Part shown: piece by piece, positions 7,115-15,894 of the stretch | How positions within the stretch are numbered: the first letter of the stretch is position 1 | How the letters are laid out: every line of letters begins with the position of its first letter | Assembly (NCBI GenBank): GCA_018653365.1 | Contig: JABIAG010000001.1 | Location: 390,951-454,950 of the forward strand | Reading direction: 5' to 3' | Length of the DNA: 64,000 nucleotides | Origin: Candidatus Woesearchaeota archaeon | GTDB taxonomy: Archaea > Nanobdellota > Nanobdellia > Woesearchaeales > JABIAG01 | Made by a program: the position numbers and the translations under genes | The notes under the pieces: model-generated | Databases searched by the model: none | The model's input: only the letters and a program-made list of their open reading frames with translations | What the model was told of the DNA's origin: nothing

Positions 7115-8257
7115 ATGCATTTAAGAACTGTTGGAACTTATGAAGTTAAGGGACAAAGACTTACGGTTGAAAGTCTTAAGTTCAAAGTATTATTTGAAGA
7201 AACGAAGCAAGAACTAAGGGGTTTGGGATTAGACGTTGCTGATTATTTTCAATCTGCTGAAAACCTTCAAGAGTTAGTAACATTATTGGTTCAAGACCCA
7301 TTTAGTAAAAATATTAAACCAGATTTAAGACATCTCATTCCCGAATTAACTGTTAGGTTAATAAACAAAGGAACGCTAACAAAATCATTTAAAGCAAAAA
7401 GATTTGTATTAGCAAAAGTAAAAACAGAAGACATTCTTGATTTAAATTTTAGAATTTATTTGAATGTGGACGAAATCATGCTTTATGCATCAGTAAAGGG
7501 TTCGGCTGGTTTATTGGGGCAGTTGGTTACTACCATAAACCACGAACTAACGCATTTAATTAATGGAGTTCAAAATCAGTTTGGTAAAAAGGTCGAAAAA
7601 AGATTGAATAAGCTTGAGAAAGCTTCAAAAAGAACAAATATTGCGTTTTTTAAAACTCATTTAATGGATGATGATTTTGAAACCAGCATGCCTTTTGTTA
7701 CTTTGACAAACCAATTTTATATTTCATTTAGACAAGTATTGATCGGTTTTCAAATGCTTGTTTTTGAGGAAGGATTAGCAAGATTTAATGAAAAGTTTTC
7801 ACAAGATTTACAAGCAAGAAGTGCAGGATTGTATTACAAAAGAGCTGTTACCCAAGCTAAAATAGTGATAAAAAGATCAAATTTGGTTTTAAACTTACTT
7901 AGTTTAACTTCAAAAAGTAATGAAACTAAACGTGTTGAAATTGCAAAATCATATCTTGCACAATTTGAAAAAGAAATAAATTCAACTAGTTACGCAATAG
8001 GTTTTTATATTTACTTACGAATATTTGCTAATCAGTTACAAACACGAGAAGCAATAGATTTAGTTGAATTGTTAAAAATTAAAAATCCCGTACACTTAAT
8101 TAGGTTATATGAACAAGTTGAAACAGAAAAAAAAGTGATTAGTTTAAAAGATAAAAGCGCTATAATTTGTTTCAGAGACCTGGTGGGAAGGGCCAATCAG
8201 GAAAGAAAAAGGTTAATTAAATTAGCTGAAGAAGAAAACTGGGATGTAGCAGCCTAA
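7115..8257 (+). CDS. Putative zinc metallopeptidase-like protein (HEXXH)
   Basis: A 380-residue protein. HELTH at 143-147 within a hydrophobic helix (TINHELTHLING) is the zinc-protease signature. FEEGLARFNE at about 217-226 offers a downstream glutamate as third zinc ligand, as in gluzincins. There is no signal peptide or membrane segment, so it would act in the cytoplasm. The rest is helical and basic and I cannot assign a named peptidase family. The ATG at 7115 is chosen over a TTG nine bases upstream because the TATA box (tatataaat, about 7086-7095) predicts a leaderless start about here. It is transcribed alone, upstream of the ribosomal operon. Confidence 0.6.
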   Translation: MHLRTVGTYEVKGQRLTVESLKFKVLFEETKQELRGLGLDVADYFQSAENLQELVTLLVQDPFSKNIKPDLRHLIPELTVRLINKGTLTKSFKAKRFVLAKVKTEDILDLNFRIYLNVDEIMLYASVKGSAGLLGQLVTTINHELTHLINGVQNQFGKKVEKRLNKLEKASKRTNIAFFKTHLMDDDFETSMPFVTLTNQFYISFRQVLIGFQMLVFEEGLARFNEKFSQDLQARSAGLYYKRAVTQAKIVIKRSNLVLNLLSLTSKSNETKRVEIAKSYLAQFEKEINSTSYAIGFYIYLRIFANQLQTREAIDLVELLKIKNPVHLIRLYEQVETEKKVISLKDKSAIICFRDLVGRANQERKRLIKLAEEENWDVAA

Positions 8258-8273
8258 AGAATTTTTGCGAAAC

Positions 8274-8338
8274 CTTTATAAATAATTCATCAGTTTAAGC
8301 TTATATTACCCAATATCACTACTTCGGTAGGAGGGAAA
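8274..8338 (+). promoter_or_regulatory. Promoter and UUCG-hairpin leader of the L1-L10-L12 operon
   Basis: TATA box ctttataaat (8274-8283) predicts transcription start near 8308. The short leader contains CTAC-TTCG-GTAG (8319-8330), a four-base stem closed by the extra-stable C(UUCG)G tetraloop, directly before the ribosome-binding site GGAGG, just upstream of the L1 ATG. L1 autoregulates its operon by binding its own mRNA in methanogenic archaea; whether this hairpin takes part is inference. Confidence 0.5.
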
Positions 8339-8986
8339 ATGAACAATAAAGACGTAATAACTGCATTAAAAAAAGCACGTGAAGGTGCAAAGAAAAGAAA
8401 ATTCTCTCAAACAATTGAGTTAATAATTAACTTTAGAGGACTAAATCTAAAAAATCCAGAACAACAATTAGATTTCTATATGCCAATAAAACATCCTTGG
8501 AAAGAACTTAAAGTATGTGGAATTGTTGGTGGAGAATTACTAGAAGAATCAAAAAAATCATTAGACACAACCGTATTTTCTGATGAACTTGGAAGTTATT
8601 CTGATAAGAAGAAAATAAAGAAATTAGCAAAAGCACATGATTACTTTGTCGCACAAGCAGATCTTATGCCACAAGTGGCAACAACCTTTGGAAGAGTATT
8701 TGGACCAATAGGAAAAATGCCAAATCCAAAAGCAGGATGTGTAGTACCACCTAATGCAAATTTAGAAGCACTAAAACAAAAATTAAACAAAACAATTAAT
8801 GTTTCTGTAAAAACCGTACCACTTTTACAATTAGGAATGGGAAAAGAAGAAAGTAAAGACGAAGATATGGCAGAAGACATAATGTCAATATATGATCAAG
8901 TTATACACCACTTACCTGGTGAAAAACAAAACATAAAATCAGTTTACGTGAAATTAACTATGGGAAAACCAGAGAGGATAGAATGA
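8339..8986 (+). CDS. rpl1: Ribosomal protein L1 (uL1)
   Basis: A 215-residue protein, the usual archaeal length. The L1 signature is present: FGRVFGPIGKMPNPKAGCV (about 119-137) in the rRNA-binding face, with FRGLNLKNPEQQLDF near the start. L1 forms the mobile stalk at the E-site of the large subunit and, in archaea, can repress its own operon by binding mRNA. It is the first gene of the L1-L10-L12 operon, which is the canonical order. Its stop overlaps the L10 start by four bases. Confidence 0.97.
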   Translation: MNNKDVITALKKAREGAKKRKFSQTIELIINFRGLNLKNPEQQLDFYMPIKHPWKELKVCGIVGGELLEESKKSLDTTVFSDELGSYSDKKKIKKLAKAHDYFVAQADLMPQVATTFGRVFGPIGKMPNPKAGCVVPPNANLEALKQKLNKTINVSVKTVPLLQLGMGKEESKDEDMAEDIMSIYDQVIHHLPGEKQNIKSVYVKLTMGKPERIE

Positions 8987-10176
8987 GCAATCAAGACGAA
9001 AAGAAAAAACTAGTAAAAAAGGTCGAAGAATTGTTAAAAGGTTCTCCAGTAGTAGGAATCGTAAATATGCACGCACTTCCAACAGCACAATTACAAAGAA
9101 TGAGAGAAAAATTAAGAGGAAGTGTTGACCTATTCTTAACTAAAAAACGTCTTATTAGATTTGCACTAGAAAATGTAAAAGCCGAAAAAAAAGGAATTGA
9201 AGGACTAGAAGAATTCTTAAAAGGAATACCTGCATTATTACTCTCTAACGATAACCCATTCAAAGTTTTCTCAGTATTACAAAAAAATAAATCAAAAGCA
9301 GCTGCAAAAGGTGGCCAAATCGCACCAAATGACATAAAAATCCCTGCAGGAATGACACAATTCACTCCTGGACCGATCATAAGTGAGCTAGGTGCATTTG
9401 GACTAAAAACCAAAGTATCTGACGGAAAAATCGAAATACTTGAAGATGCAGTTGTAGTAAAAGAGGGTGAAGAAATAACCCAAGAAATCGCAGGATTACT
9501 TTCTAAAATGGGAATAGAACCAATGGAAATTGGCCTAGATTTAGTAGCAGTTTACGAAGCAGGACAAATATACAAAAAAGACGTACTTGCAATCGATGAA
9601 ACTGAATACGCAAACAATTTCACACAAGCACAAAGTTGGGCATTTAATCTAGCTGTAGAAGCCGGAATTATGACCACAGAAACAACAGAATTAATGATAC
9701 AAAAAGCAGCTCGAGAAGTAAAAGCTCTAGCTTTAGAAGCTAATATTTTAACTGATGAAACAAAAGAAGAAATCTTAGCAAAAGCAGAAGCACATGGACA
9801 AGCAGTTGGAAAAGATCTAAACTTGCCTGCTAAAGATGCAGTTAAAGAAGACAAACCTGAAGAAGCAAAGAAAGAAGAGCCAGTAAAGGAAGATCCTAAG
9901 GAAGAACCTGCAAAAGAAGAGAAAAAAGAAGCAGTTGAAGAACCTAAAAAGGAAGAAGCAAAAGAAGAAGCTAAAGTAGAAGATGTTAAGCCTGAAGAAG
10001 TAAAAGAAGAACCTAAACCTGAAGCACCAGTTGAAGAAGCTAAAACAGAAGAAAAACCTGTTGAAGAAAAAAAAGACGAAACCGATGAAAAAGTAGCAGG
10101 GATGGTAGATGCATGGAAGGATAAAGATAAACCTAAACCAACTGCAGAAGATATTATTAAAGACGCAAAAGAATAA
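8983..10176 (+). CDS. rplP0: Ribosomal protein L10 / P0 (uL10) with long charged tail
   Basis: A 397-residue protein. Residues 1-105 are the rRNA-binding L10 domain ([19 protein letters not shown]...). The next section is the archaeal/eukaryotic P0 insertion ([20 protein letters not shown]). Then come helices that would carry L12 dimers. The C-terminal about 115 residues are a low-complexity E/K/P tail ([13 protein letters not shown]-type), longer than in most archaeal homologues, and end in a P0-like helix ([11 protein letters not shown]). It anchors the L12 stalk that recruits translational GTPases. It starts within the L1 stop codon (ATGA). Confidence 0.96.
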   Translation: MSNQDEKKKLVKKVEELLKGSPVVGIVNMHALPTAQLQRMREKLRGSVDLFLTKKRLIRFALENVKAEKKGIEGLEEFLKGIPALLLSNDNPFKVFSVLQKNKSKAAAKGGQIAPNDIKIPAGMTQFTPGPIISELGAFGLKTKVSDGKIEILEDAVVVKEGEEITQEIAGLLSKMGIEPMEIGLDLVAVYEAGQIYKKDVLAIDETEYANNFTQAQSWAFNLAVEAGIMTTETTELMIQKAAREVKALALEANILTDETKEEILAKAEAHGQAVGKDLNLPAKDAVKEDKPEEAKKEEPVKEDPKEEPAKEEKKEAVEEPKKEEAKEEAKVEDVKPEEVKEEPKPEAPVEEAKTEEKPVEEKKDETDEKVAGMVDAWKDKDKPKPTAEDIIKDAKE

Positions 10177-10222
10177 CTTTTTAAAACTCAAATTCATAAT
10201 ACTTAATACGGAGGAAACAAAA

Positions 10223-10534
10223 ATGGAATATGTATATGCAGCAATGTTAATCCACAAAGCTGGTGGAAAAGTAGACGAAGCAACAGTGAAAAAAGTACTT
10301 GACGCAGCAGGTGTAAAAACCGATGATGCAAGAGTAAAAGCACTAGTTGCAGCTCTAGAAAATGTTAATATCGACGAAGCAATCGAAAAAGCGGCTGTAG
10401 CCGCTGCACCTGTTGCTGCTGTTGCAGCACCTGCAGAGGGTGAAGCAAAAGTAGAAGACAAAAAAGCAGATGCTGCCGAAGAAGCTAAAAAAGAAGAAGA
10501 AGCAGCAGCTGGTTTAGGCGCACTATTCGGTTAA
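10223..10534 (+). CDS. rpl12: Ribosomal protein L12 (P1/P2 type)
   Basis: A 103-residue stalk protein. N-terminal [19 protein letters not shown] and [17 protein letters not shown] are the archaeal/eukaryotic P1/P2 dimerisation domain. An alanine hinge, an acidic segment and the C-terminal GLGALFG, the conserved tip that binds elongation factors, follow. The open frame extends 38 codons further upstream, but GGAGG at 10210-10214 and the family length fix the ATG at 10223. Last gene of the L1-L10-L12 operon. Confidence 0.96.
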   Translation: MEYVYAAMLIHKAGGKVDEATVKKVLDAAGVKTDDARVKALVAALENVNIDEAIEKAAVAAAPVAAVAAPAEGEAKVEDKKADAAEEAKKEEEAAAGLGALFG

Positions 10535-10537
10535 AAC

Positions 10538-10566
10538 GGGAAATTTTCCCATTTTTTTATTTTAAC
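10538..10566 (+). terminator. Terminator after L12
   Basis: GGGAAATTTTCCC (10538-10550) forms a short GC-capped inverted repeat, followed at once by a T-rich tract (10552-10564). A T-rich stretch is the main archaeal termination signal; the inverted repeat may help. Confidence 0.6.
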
Positions 10567-10604
10567 CAAATAAACTTCAAAAATAACTTAAAAAGTGATG
10601 TAGA

Positions 10605-11591
10605 GTGGAACAACAAAAGAAGAATCTTTTGAGCCCAGACAAAACGTCAGGACAACAAAAGGAAAAGCGAGAGGGCGAACAAAAAGAACGACCAAAATCT
10701 GAAGAACATGCTCAAACTAGTTCCAACGCGAATTCTCAAACAAATTTAACTCAAGTTAATGCAGAAATTAAAGAATTAAAACAAAAACTTGACGAAATTA
10801 ATGAAGTAAAAGAAAAGTGGTACACAAAAAAAGAAGAAGTATCTAAAAAAATAGTGGCATTAATCACTTCAGTTAAAAGTTCTAAAACTGAACGAAATAA
10901 AGCAACAAATGAAGTAAAACAATCAAAACAAGAAAGAAACAAACTAAATTCTCAAATAAAAACAAAATTAGCTGAACTGAAAATCCTTAATGAGAAAAAA
11001 CGAGAAATGTTACAAAAATTAGGCATAAAAGAAAATCCTACTAAAATAAAAGCTCAAATACAAGGAATTGAAACTAAACTTGAAACTGAGGTAATGAGCT
11101 TTGAAAAAGAAAAAGTTCTAAATAAACAAATTAAAGATTTAAAGAAACAAATCGAGGGCAGTCAAGAAATTACTGCTGTTTTGAATCAAGTAAACGCAAA
11201 GAAGAAAGAATTAGACCAAATAAGAGCTAAAGCAGAACAAAAACACAAAAATGTTCAAACAAAAGCACATTCCTCTCAAGAGAAACATGAAAACTTAATG
11301 GCATCATCAAAAGAAATTGATGCACTAAAATTAAAAGAAGAAGAAGCTTATAAACACTTCTTCAAATATAAAGGTGAATTTACTGAAGTAAACAATCAAC
11401 TAAAAGACAAGTTACAAACACTTAACAAACTAACAGGAAAAGCAAACCAACAAAATAAAGCAAAAAAAGCAAGAAAAGAAAATCAACAAAATAAAGAACT
11501 TAAAGAAAAAGAAAGAGATGTAGAAGAAAAAATAAAGAAAAAACAAAAATTAACAACAGAAGATTTACTAGTATTTCAAGGAAAGCAGTAA
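10605..11591 (+). CDS. Archaeal coiled-coil protein (COG1340-like)
   Basis: A 328-residue protein. After a charged, disordered N-terminus (about 1-50) nearly all of it is predicted coiled coil (heptads of L/I with K/E). The segment GIKENPTKIKAQIQGIETKL (about 140-160) and KEKVLNKQIKDLKKQI resemble the archaeal coiled-coil family COG1340, which often sits near translation genes and whose function is not established. The start is GTG at 10605, preceded by a GTGATG-type ribosome-binding site about six bases away. It follows the L12 terminator and could be a separate transcript. Confidence 0.65.
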   Translation: MEQQKKNLLSPDKTSGQQKEKREGEQKERPKSEEHAQTSSNANSQTNLTQVNAEIKELKQKLDEINEVKEKWYTKKEEVSKKIVALITSVKSSKTERNKATNEVKQSKQERNKLNSQIKTKLAELKILNEKKREMLQKLGIKENPTKIKAQIQGIETKLETEVMSFEKEKVLNKQIKDLKKQIEGSQEITAVLNQVNAKKKELDQIRAKAEQKHKNVQTKAHSSQEKHENLMASSKEIDALKLKEEEAYKHFFKYKGEFTEVNNQLKDKLQTLNKLTGKANQQNKAKKARKENQQNKELKEKERDVEEKIKKKQKLTTEDLLVFQGKQ

Positions 11592-11677
11592 AACTTTGAT
11601 TCTTAATTGGTTTTGTTATTACTGCACAGACACAATACTCAATAACCTTTATAACTTGATTTGGCTTTTCGTTCTTA

Positions 11678-12937
11678 ATGAAAGATACTTATACTTTTGA
11701 AACAAAAGGTCGGGCGAGGAAGGATATTCTAAAATTTGGCCTAAGTCACCTGTACAAACCTGCGTCAGAAGCTAAAGTTCTAACTCTAATGGGACATGAA
11801 CGAACAGAATTAGAAACTATGTGGGTTCCTATGGGGATTCAACCAGAAAATATCACTGTGGTGGAAGAAGATCCGAACGTTCATGCTTTGATTAAGAAAA
11901 GAATTCCTGAAGTAAACTTAATTGAAAAACCCGTAAATTTATTGGAATATTTAATACAAGTTCCAACTCAATTTGATTTTATGAACCTTGACACAATGAA
12001 TCAGTTTTCTTTTGATGAAAGAGACTTGATAAGATGTATCGCATATAGACAACTTTTAAGAGATAATGGGATTCTTGCAACCTGGTTTGTAGGTCATAGA
12101 GAACACGGGTATGCTTCAACATGGTATAAACAGACTTATAGAGAAAATAGGCATTTAAGAAATGTAGAGGGTTATGAGAGTAAGATTAAAGGAAGATCGG
12201 ATGCTATCTCTGGAGCAATTGTTTCAATAATGATTGATGGAATAACGAATGGTCAAGCACATCCTTTTGTAAATGCGGGGTCAAGAAAAAGAGTATATGA
12301 AAAATTACTTTCAGCAAAGCCTGAAGTGCAAAAAGTGTTAAGGGAGGGTTTTTCTTTAGATGGATTACATTCTTCTTTAGGACTTCATATAGCGCAAAAA
12401 ATGCTTCGAAAACTGGTTGTTGCTCAAAACATAGTTTCTCCTGATTTAATTGTAGAATTGCTTTATTATCAAGGGATAGGTGCCTACTTTTGCGATGCCC
12501 AAGATAGACTGAGATATGTAAGTGATAAGGGAACTCCCATGTTTGTAGATATGTTTCGCTTTTCAAGACAAGATTTCAAAGATTTAGTGAGTGCGCAACG
12601 TCAAAAGAAAAAAGTAGTTTTTAATCTTAACTATGCTGCTTTAGATCAAAGACAGGTTAGTATGAGGGTAGCACAATTTAATAGATATAGAAAACTTTGT
12701 TTTTCAAAAGGGATGATCCCGCGAAGAGATATTCGTGAGAATAAGTCAGGTAAACAAAAGAAGAAAAAACAAAAGAAATCTCAACCAGTAGAGTTAACTG
12801 AAACTGACTTAAATATTGTGGACCAACAAATAAGGGAGGGCAAAGGTTCAGTAGAAATAGCGATTCAATTTCCTGGGATAACTTGGCAAAAAATTGCAGC
12901 AAGAAAAAATGTTTTGAACAAGCAACAAAACCAGTAA
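11678..12937 (+). CDS. Orphan protein with methyltransferase-like N-terminus and HTH-like C-terminus
   Basis: A 419-residue protein. Residues about 25-130 have the order of a Rossmann SAM-dependent methyltransferase: VLTLMGHER (motif I position, though lacking the usual GxGxG), ITVVEEDPNVHAL (acidic residue ending strand 2), then QFDFMNLDTMN (motif IV position). The middle is unrecognised. A lysine-rich linker (KSGKQKKKKQKKSQ) leads to a C-terminal about 45 residues (TETDLNIVDQQIREGKGSVE.. and TWQKIAARKNVL) that look like a helix-turn-helix. TATA box ctttataac (11647-11655) predicts a leaderless start here. Substrate unknown; DNA or RNA binding via the C-terminus is inference. Confidence 0.45.
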   Translation: MKDTYTFETKGRARKDILKFGLSHLYKPASEAKVLTLMGHERTELETMWVPMGIQPENITVVEEDPNVHALIKKRIPEVNLIEKPVNLLEYLIQVPTQFDFMNLDTMNQFSFDERDLIRCIAYRQLLRDNGILATWFVGHREHGYASTWYKQTYRENRHLRNVEGYESKIKGRSDAISGAIVSIMIDGITNGQAHPFVNAGSRKRVYEKLLSAKPEVQKVLREGFSLDGLHSSLGLHIAQKMLRKLVVAQNIVSPDLIVELLYYQGIGAYFCDAQDRLRYVSDKGTPMFVDMFRFSRQDFKDLVSAQRQKKKVVFNLNYAALDQRQVSMRVAQFNRYRKLCFSKGMIPRRDIRENKSGKQKKKKQKKSQPVELTETDLNIVDQQIREGKGSVEIAIQFPGITWQKIAARKNVLNKQQNQ

Positions 12938-12972
12938 ACTTTATAATTCTAAATATATTAAATTGTTATGAA

Positions 12973-13350
12973 ATGGTTGATAGTGAATGCAGTTATAATC
13001 CAGGGGAAGTGTTACGTCGAGCAAGAATGATTCTTGCCCGAAGAGGAGATTCAGGTAAGATCCGAGATGATACTGGGTTAACAGTAGTGACTGCATTTTA
13101 TGGAGGAGAACTCTACATCACGGAAATGGAACAACGTGTTTTTACCTTTAAAGGATGGGACTTTAGTCCAAAAGGAAAAAAAGCAAGAAGACATAAAACA
13201 ATACGTGAAGTAACCATTGGACTGGTATGTGATGAAGATGAAGTAGTATTTAGAACAACAAATTATCCTGATAGTAGTGATGTATACGTTCCTGGAAGTT
13301 GGCAAGAATCCTTAAACGAAACTTACAAAGAAGTAACAGGAAAAACATAA
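12973..13350 (+). CDS. Orphan small protein
   Basis: A 125-residue protein that I do not recognise. The frame is open 30 codons further upstream, overlapping the previous gene, but TATA box ctttataat (12939-12947) places transcription start close to the ATG at 12973, which I therefore prefer. The protein has a charged N-terminal helix (PGEVLRRARMILARRG), a probable beta sheet (GLTVVTAFYGGELYITEME) and a basic middle (KGKKARRHKTIREV). Cytoplasmic, with no membrane segment. Confidence 0.55.
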   Translation: MVDSECSYNPGEVLRRARMILARRGDSGKIRDDTGLTVVTAFYGGELYITEMEQRVFTFKGWDFSPKGKKARRHKTIREVTIGLVCDEDEVVFRTTNYPDSSDVYVPGSWQESLNETYKEVTGKT

Positions 13351-13355
13351 AATAA

Positions 13356-13568
13356 TTATTCTTTTTTATCAGAAGGTTCAGTATTTGTTTTTTCCATGTA
13401 ACCACAACTACCGCAAGTCTTACGATCTTTATGATTAGCTAAAAAAATACCTGGACCACACTTAGGACAAAAAGGATTCTTTCTCTTTAAAGGTTCGCCA
13501 GCTTCATACTTTTCCCATCTTTTAGAAGGATTGCCTTTTTTTACTACAGGTTGTTTATCGTCAGCCAT
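13356..13568 (-). CDS. rps27ae: Ribosomal protein S27ae (eS31)
   Basis: A 70-residue protein with the diagnostic zinc ribbon [20 protein letters not shown] followed by GSCGY: a C-x2-C and a C-x2-C pair binding one zinc ion. An aromatic/basic approach (KRWEKYE) precedes it. It is a small-subunit protein at the beak of the 30S particle. Last gene of the rpo7-spt4-rps24e-rps27ae cluster, an order conserved in archaea; its ATG shares a base with the stop region of S24e. Confidence 0.95.
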   Translation of the reverse strand: MADDKQPVVKKGNPSKRWEKYEAGEPLKRKNPFCPKCGPGIFLANHKDRKTCGSCGYMEKTNTEPSDKKE

Positions 13569-13972
13569 TATTCATCACCTTTTGCTTCTTCTTTTGCAGG
13601 TTCTTCTGCTGGTTTTTCCTCTGCTTTCTCTTCTGCAGGTTTAGCTTCAGTAGCAGGCTCTGCAGGTTTTGCAGCTGCTTCTTCAGCTTTTTTCAATTTT
13701 TCTTCAATTTTCTTATGCATTAAGTAACCCTCAATTCTTTCAAGGTCTTCTTTTTTATTATAAGCTAAAATTTCAACACTTGCAATATTAGATTTAAATT
13801 TAGGAATAATTTCACGAACAACACTTAGGTCTTCTTTACATTTAAGTTGAGAACATAATTCTTTTTTAACAGCTTCTTTACTTGGAACTGCACCCTCAAA
13901 ACTCATGTCTAGTCTGTATTCTTTTCTTCCCAATAATTCATTATTTGTTTCTTTTTTATTTAGAATATTCAT
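13568..13972 (-). CDS. rps24e: Ribosomal protein S24e (eS24) with acidic/alanine tail
   Basis: A 134-residue protein. Residues 1-95 match S24e: [20 protein letters not shown], then the VVREIIPKF and GYLMHKK segments. A C-terminal extension of about 35 residues rich in A, E, P and K is not part of the core fold and resembles the tail on L10 in this genome. Encoded between spt4 and S27ae, with which it is almost contiguous. Confidence 0.93.
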   Translation of the reverse strand: MNILNKKETNNELLGRKEYRLDMSFEGAVPSKEAVKKELCSQLKCKEDLSVVREIIPKFKSNIASVEILAYNKKEDLERIEGYLMHKKIEEKLKKAEEAAAKPAEPATEAKPAEEKAEEKPAEEPAKEEAKGDE

Positions 13973-13974
13973 AT

Positions 13975-14163
13975 TTAATTCACCTTAATGGCATAATCGC
14001 CTTTTGCTTCAACACCCATTTCTTTAGCAATATCAGATTTAACAGGATCAAGAATGTAAATTTTACCTTTCCAACTATTTGAAAAGCCAGTACCTTTACA
14101 AAGTGGACACTGACTACCTTCAACAAAAATTCTACATTTTTTACAAGCTTTTAGTTTAACCAT
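13975..14163 (-). CDS. spt4: Transcription elongation factor Spt4 (RpoE'')
   Basis: A 62-residue zinc protein: KACKKCRIFVEG followed by CPLCKGTGFSNSWKGKI is the Spt4 zinc finger and core. Spt4 pairs with Spt5 (NusG-like) to keep RNA polymerase clamped on DNA. The frame extends 17 codons upstream into rpo7, but the ATG at 14163 gives the family length and is the better start. Lies directly after rpo7. Confidence 0.95.
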   Translation of the reverse strand: MVKLKACKKCRIFVEGSQCPLCKGTGFSNSWKGKIYILDPVKSDIAKEMGVEAKGDYAIKVN

Positions 14164-14164
14164 T

Positions 14165-14731
14165 TTATTTCTTTTTCTCCTCTTTTGGTTCTTCTTTAGC
14201 TTCTTTCTTCTCATTCCACTCAGGTTTTCCTAAACCTTGTTGTCTCATGGTAAGACCAATTTTTGGATTAGTAATATCTTTATATGAAACTGCAATAATT
14301 CGAGCTCTACACTCATCACCAATTTTCAAACTTCTATTAGATTCTTTACCTTGTAATACCTTATCTTTTCCAAAGCTAACAAAGTCATCCATTGTTTGAG
14401 AAATGTGAATCATTCCCTCAATTGGACCAAGAGTAATAAATGCTCCAAAATCAGCTAGGTCTTTAATCTTACCTGTAATAACTTCTTGTAATTCTGGTTT
14501 GAAAGTAATAATTTTAAATTGGGTATCAAAATAAGATGCGCCATCACCAGGAACAATAATTCCTTCACCGATTTCAACAACATCTACAACATCAATAACA
14601 ATCCCCAAATCTTGAGAAATAAATCCGTCATATTTTTTCTTAATTTGTTGAATCAAAGCAGACTTAGTATTATCACCAAATAGTTTAGGTGGAACACGGA
14701 TGTGATCTTTTAATTTCATTTCGTAGTACAT
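14165..14731 (-). CDS. rpo7: RNA polymerase subunit Rpo7 (RpoE')
   Basis: A 188-residue protein. The N-terminal tip domain (MYYEMKLKDHIRVPPKLFG) docks on the polymerase core. An S1/OB domain from about residue 82 (ITGKIKDLADFGAFITLGPI, then GMIHISQ) binds nascent RNA. It forms the stalk with Rpo4, which is not in this window. A lysine/glutamate tail closes the protein. First of four genes spt4/rps24e/rps27ae in the usual archaeal order. Confidence 0.96.
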   Translation of the reverse strand: MYYEMKLKDHIRVPPKLFGDNTKSALIQQIKKKYDGFISQDLGIVIDVVDVVEIGEGIIVPGDGASYFDTQFKIITFKPELQEVITGKIKDLADFGAFITLGPIEGMIHISQTMDDFVSFGKDKVLQGKESNRSLKIGDECRARIIAVSYKDITNPKIGLTMRQQGLGKPEWNEKKEAKEEPKEEKKK

Positions 14732-14785
14732 CTTTTATAAAACCTCAAGAGAAAGGGATAGTAAAGTGTTTTTAAAGCTTTCGCT

Positions 14786-15805
14786 TTAATCATAAGCATT
14801 CTTCACAATTTCTTTCATAGCCTTGTTTTTATCATAAGCAGCCCTGATTGGATCAAGAATTACATTAATTTCTTTAGCAATAGCCTGTTTTAGGTCCATT
14901 GGGTGTAAATCCTTAGCTACAAATGCTTTTTCTAGTTCATCATAAGTACTAAATTCTAGGTTTCCCCCAAATTTTTCAGGACGTTCAATAAGTAATGTGG
15001 ACTTGTTAGGAAAAACAACACTTCGAGCAAAAGCTAAAACTCCATTATCTTCAACTTTGCCCTCTTCGCAAAAGGCCTTATTTAGTTTCTTCTTAACATC
15101 TTCTGCAGAATCAAATAAATCAATCTTAGATGCAGCTTCAGAAGAGCTCATTTTGCCACCCGAAAGTCCAGGAAGCATAGGATTCATAAGATGAATTCTT
15201 TTCTTGTATCCAATTTGAGGAAGAAATTCTCTAGCAAACATGAAGATTTTTCTTTGATCCACACCACCAAACTGCGCATCAACATCTAAATATTGTTCAT
15301 CTAATGATTGAAGAATAGGATAAATCAATCCAGATAATTTAGGACTTTCAACTTGTTTAACAACTTCCGCTCCTGCACGAGTACAATCTCTTGTTGATGA
15401 GAGTGCAGCAATTTTATACATATCAAGAGTGTAATCTTTTTCTAACTGAAATGAACTACCTCTAACAAAGTTAAGTTTTTCAACACTAGCACCTAAAGAT
15501 TTCAGTGCTTCTTTAATGATAAACTCATAATATTGAGTTCTTAATTCTAATTGTTCCCAGGTAGACTTCATATTATCAAGAAATGCGTGAATGTCAGCTA
15601 GTAAGATGGTAACTTTACATCCTGCTTTAAGAAAATCAGAAATTTTAGTTAAAGGGATCAAGTAACCAGTATGAATTCTTCCAGTAGTAGCCATACCAAT
15701 ATAAACCTTTAAATCTCGTTCATCAAGTAATGTTTTAAGTTCATCATTACCAACAACTTCTTGAAGGTTACGTGTGATTAAATCAAATTTTTCTTCTGAG
15801 TTCAT
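14786..15805 (-). CDS. tyrS: Tyrosyl-tRNA synthetase, eukaryote-like
   Basis: A 339-residue class I synthetase that charges tRNA-Tyr. [10 protein letters not shown] (about 39-48) is the HIGH-motif region and KMSSS is at 218-222. Several blocks, recalled from memory, closely match the human cytoplasmic enzyme rather than the methanogen type: [53 protein letters not shown] and [19 protein letters not shown]. There is no C-terminal EMAPII-like extension. The ATG is supported by a minus-strand TATA box (tatatc.. over 15827-15835) about 25 bases upstream. Downstream genes rpo7 onward follow after about 50 bases and may be a separate unit. Confidence 0.95.
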   Translation of the reverse strand: MNSEEKFDLITRNLQEVVGNDELKTLLDERDLKVYIGMATTGRIHTGYLIPLTKISDFLKAGCKVTILLADIHAFLDNMKSTWEQLELRTQYYEFIIKEALKSLGASVEKLNFVRGSSFQLEKDYTLDMYKIAALSSTRDCTRAGAEVVKQVESPKLSGLIYPILQSLDEQYLDVDAQFGGVDQRKIFMFAREFLPQIGYKKRIHLMNPMLPGLSGGKMSSSEAASKIDLFDSAEDVKKKLNKAFCEEGKVEDNGVLAFARSVVFPNKSTLLIERPEKFGGNLEFSTYDELEKAFVAKDLHPMDLKQAIAKEINVILDPIRAAYDKNKAMKEIVKNAYD

Positions 15806-15835
15806 ACTAGCAGGATTGAGTCAAGATATATAAAT

Positions 15836-15861
15836 ATTTGGGTAAAGTATGGAAATCTTTT
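15836..15861 (+). repeat. 26-base direct repeat, copy 1
   Basis: This 26-base stretch (starts TATTTGGGTAAAG, ends GGAAATCTTT) is identical to 16539-16564 in the same orientation. The copies are 703 bases apart and bracket one orphan gene. This copy lies between the tyrS promoter and the 3' end of that gene. Confidence 0.85.
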
Positions 15862-15894
15862 TATTTTTTAGAATTAAAAAATGAAAATAAAAAA

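Noticed and set aside
9817-10461. Minus-strand frame of 214 codons opposite L10/L12
   Set aside because: It is a phenylalanine-rich mirror of the lysine/glutamate tail of L10; composition explains the open frame.
14771-14788. AAAGC-GAAA-GCTTT hairpin at the 3' end of tyrS as a terminator
   Set aside because: On the minus strand it is followed by an A-rich, not T-rich, stretch and partly lies within the stop region, so termination is not supported.
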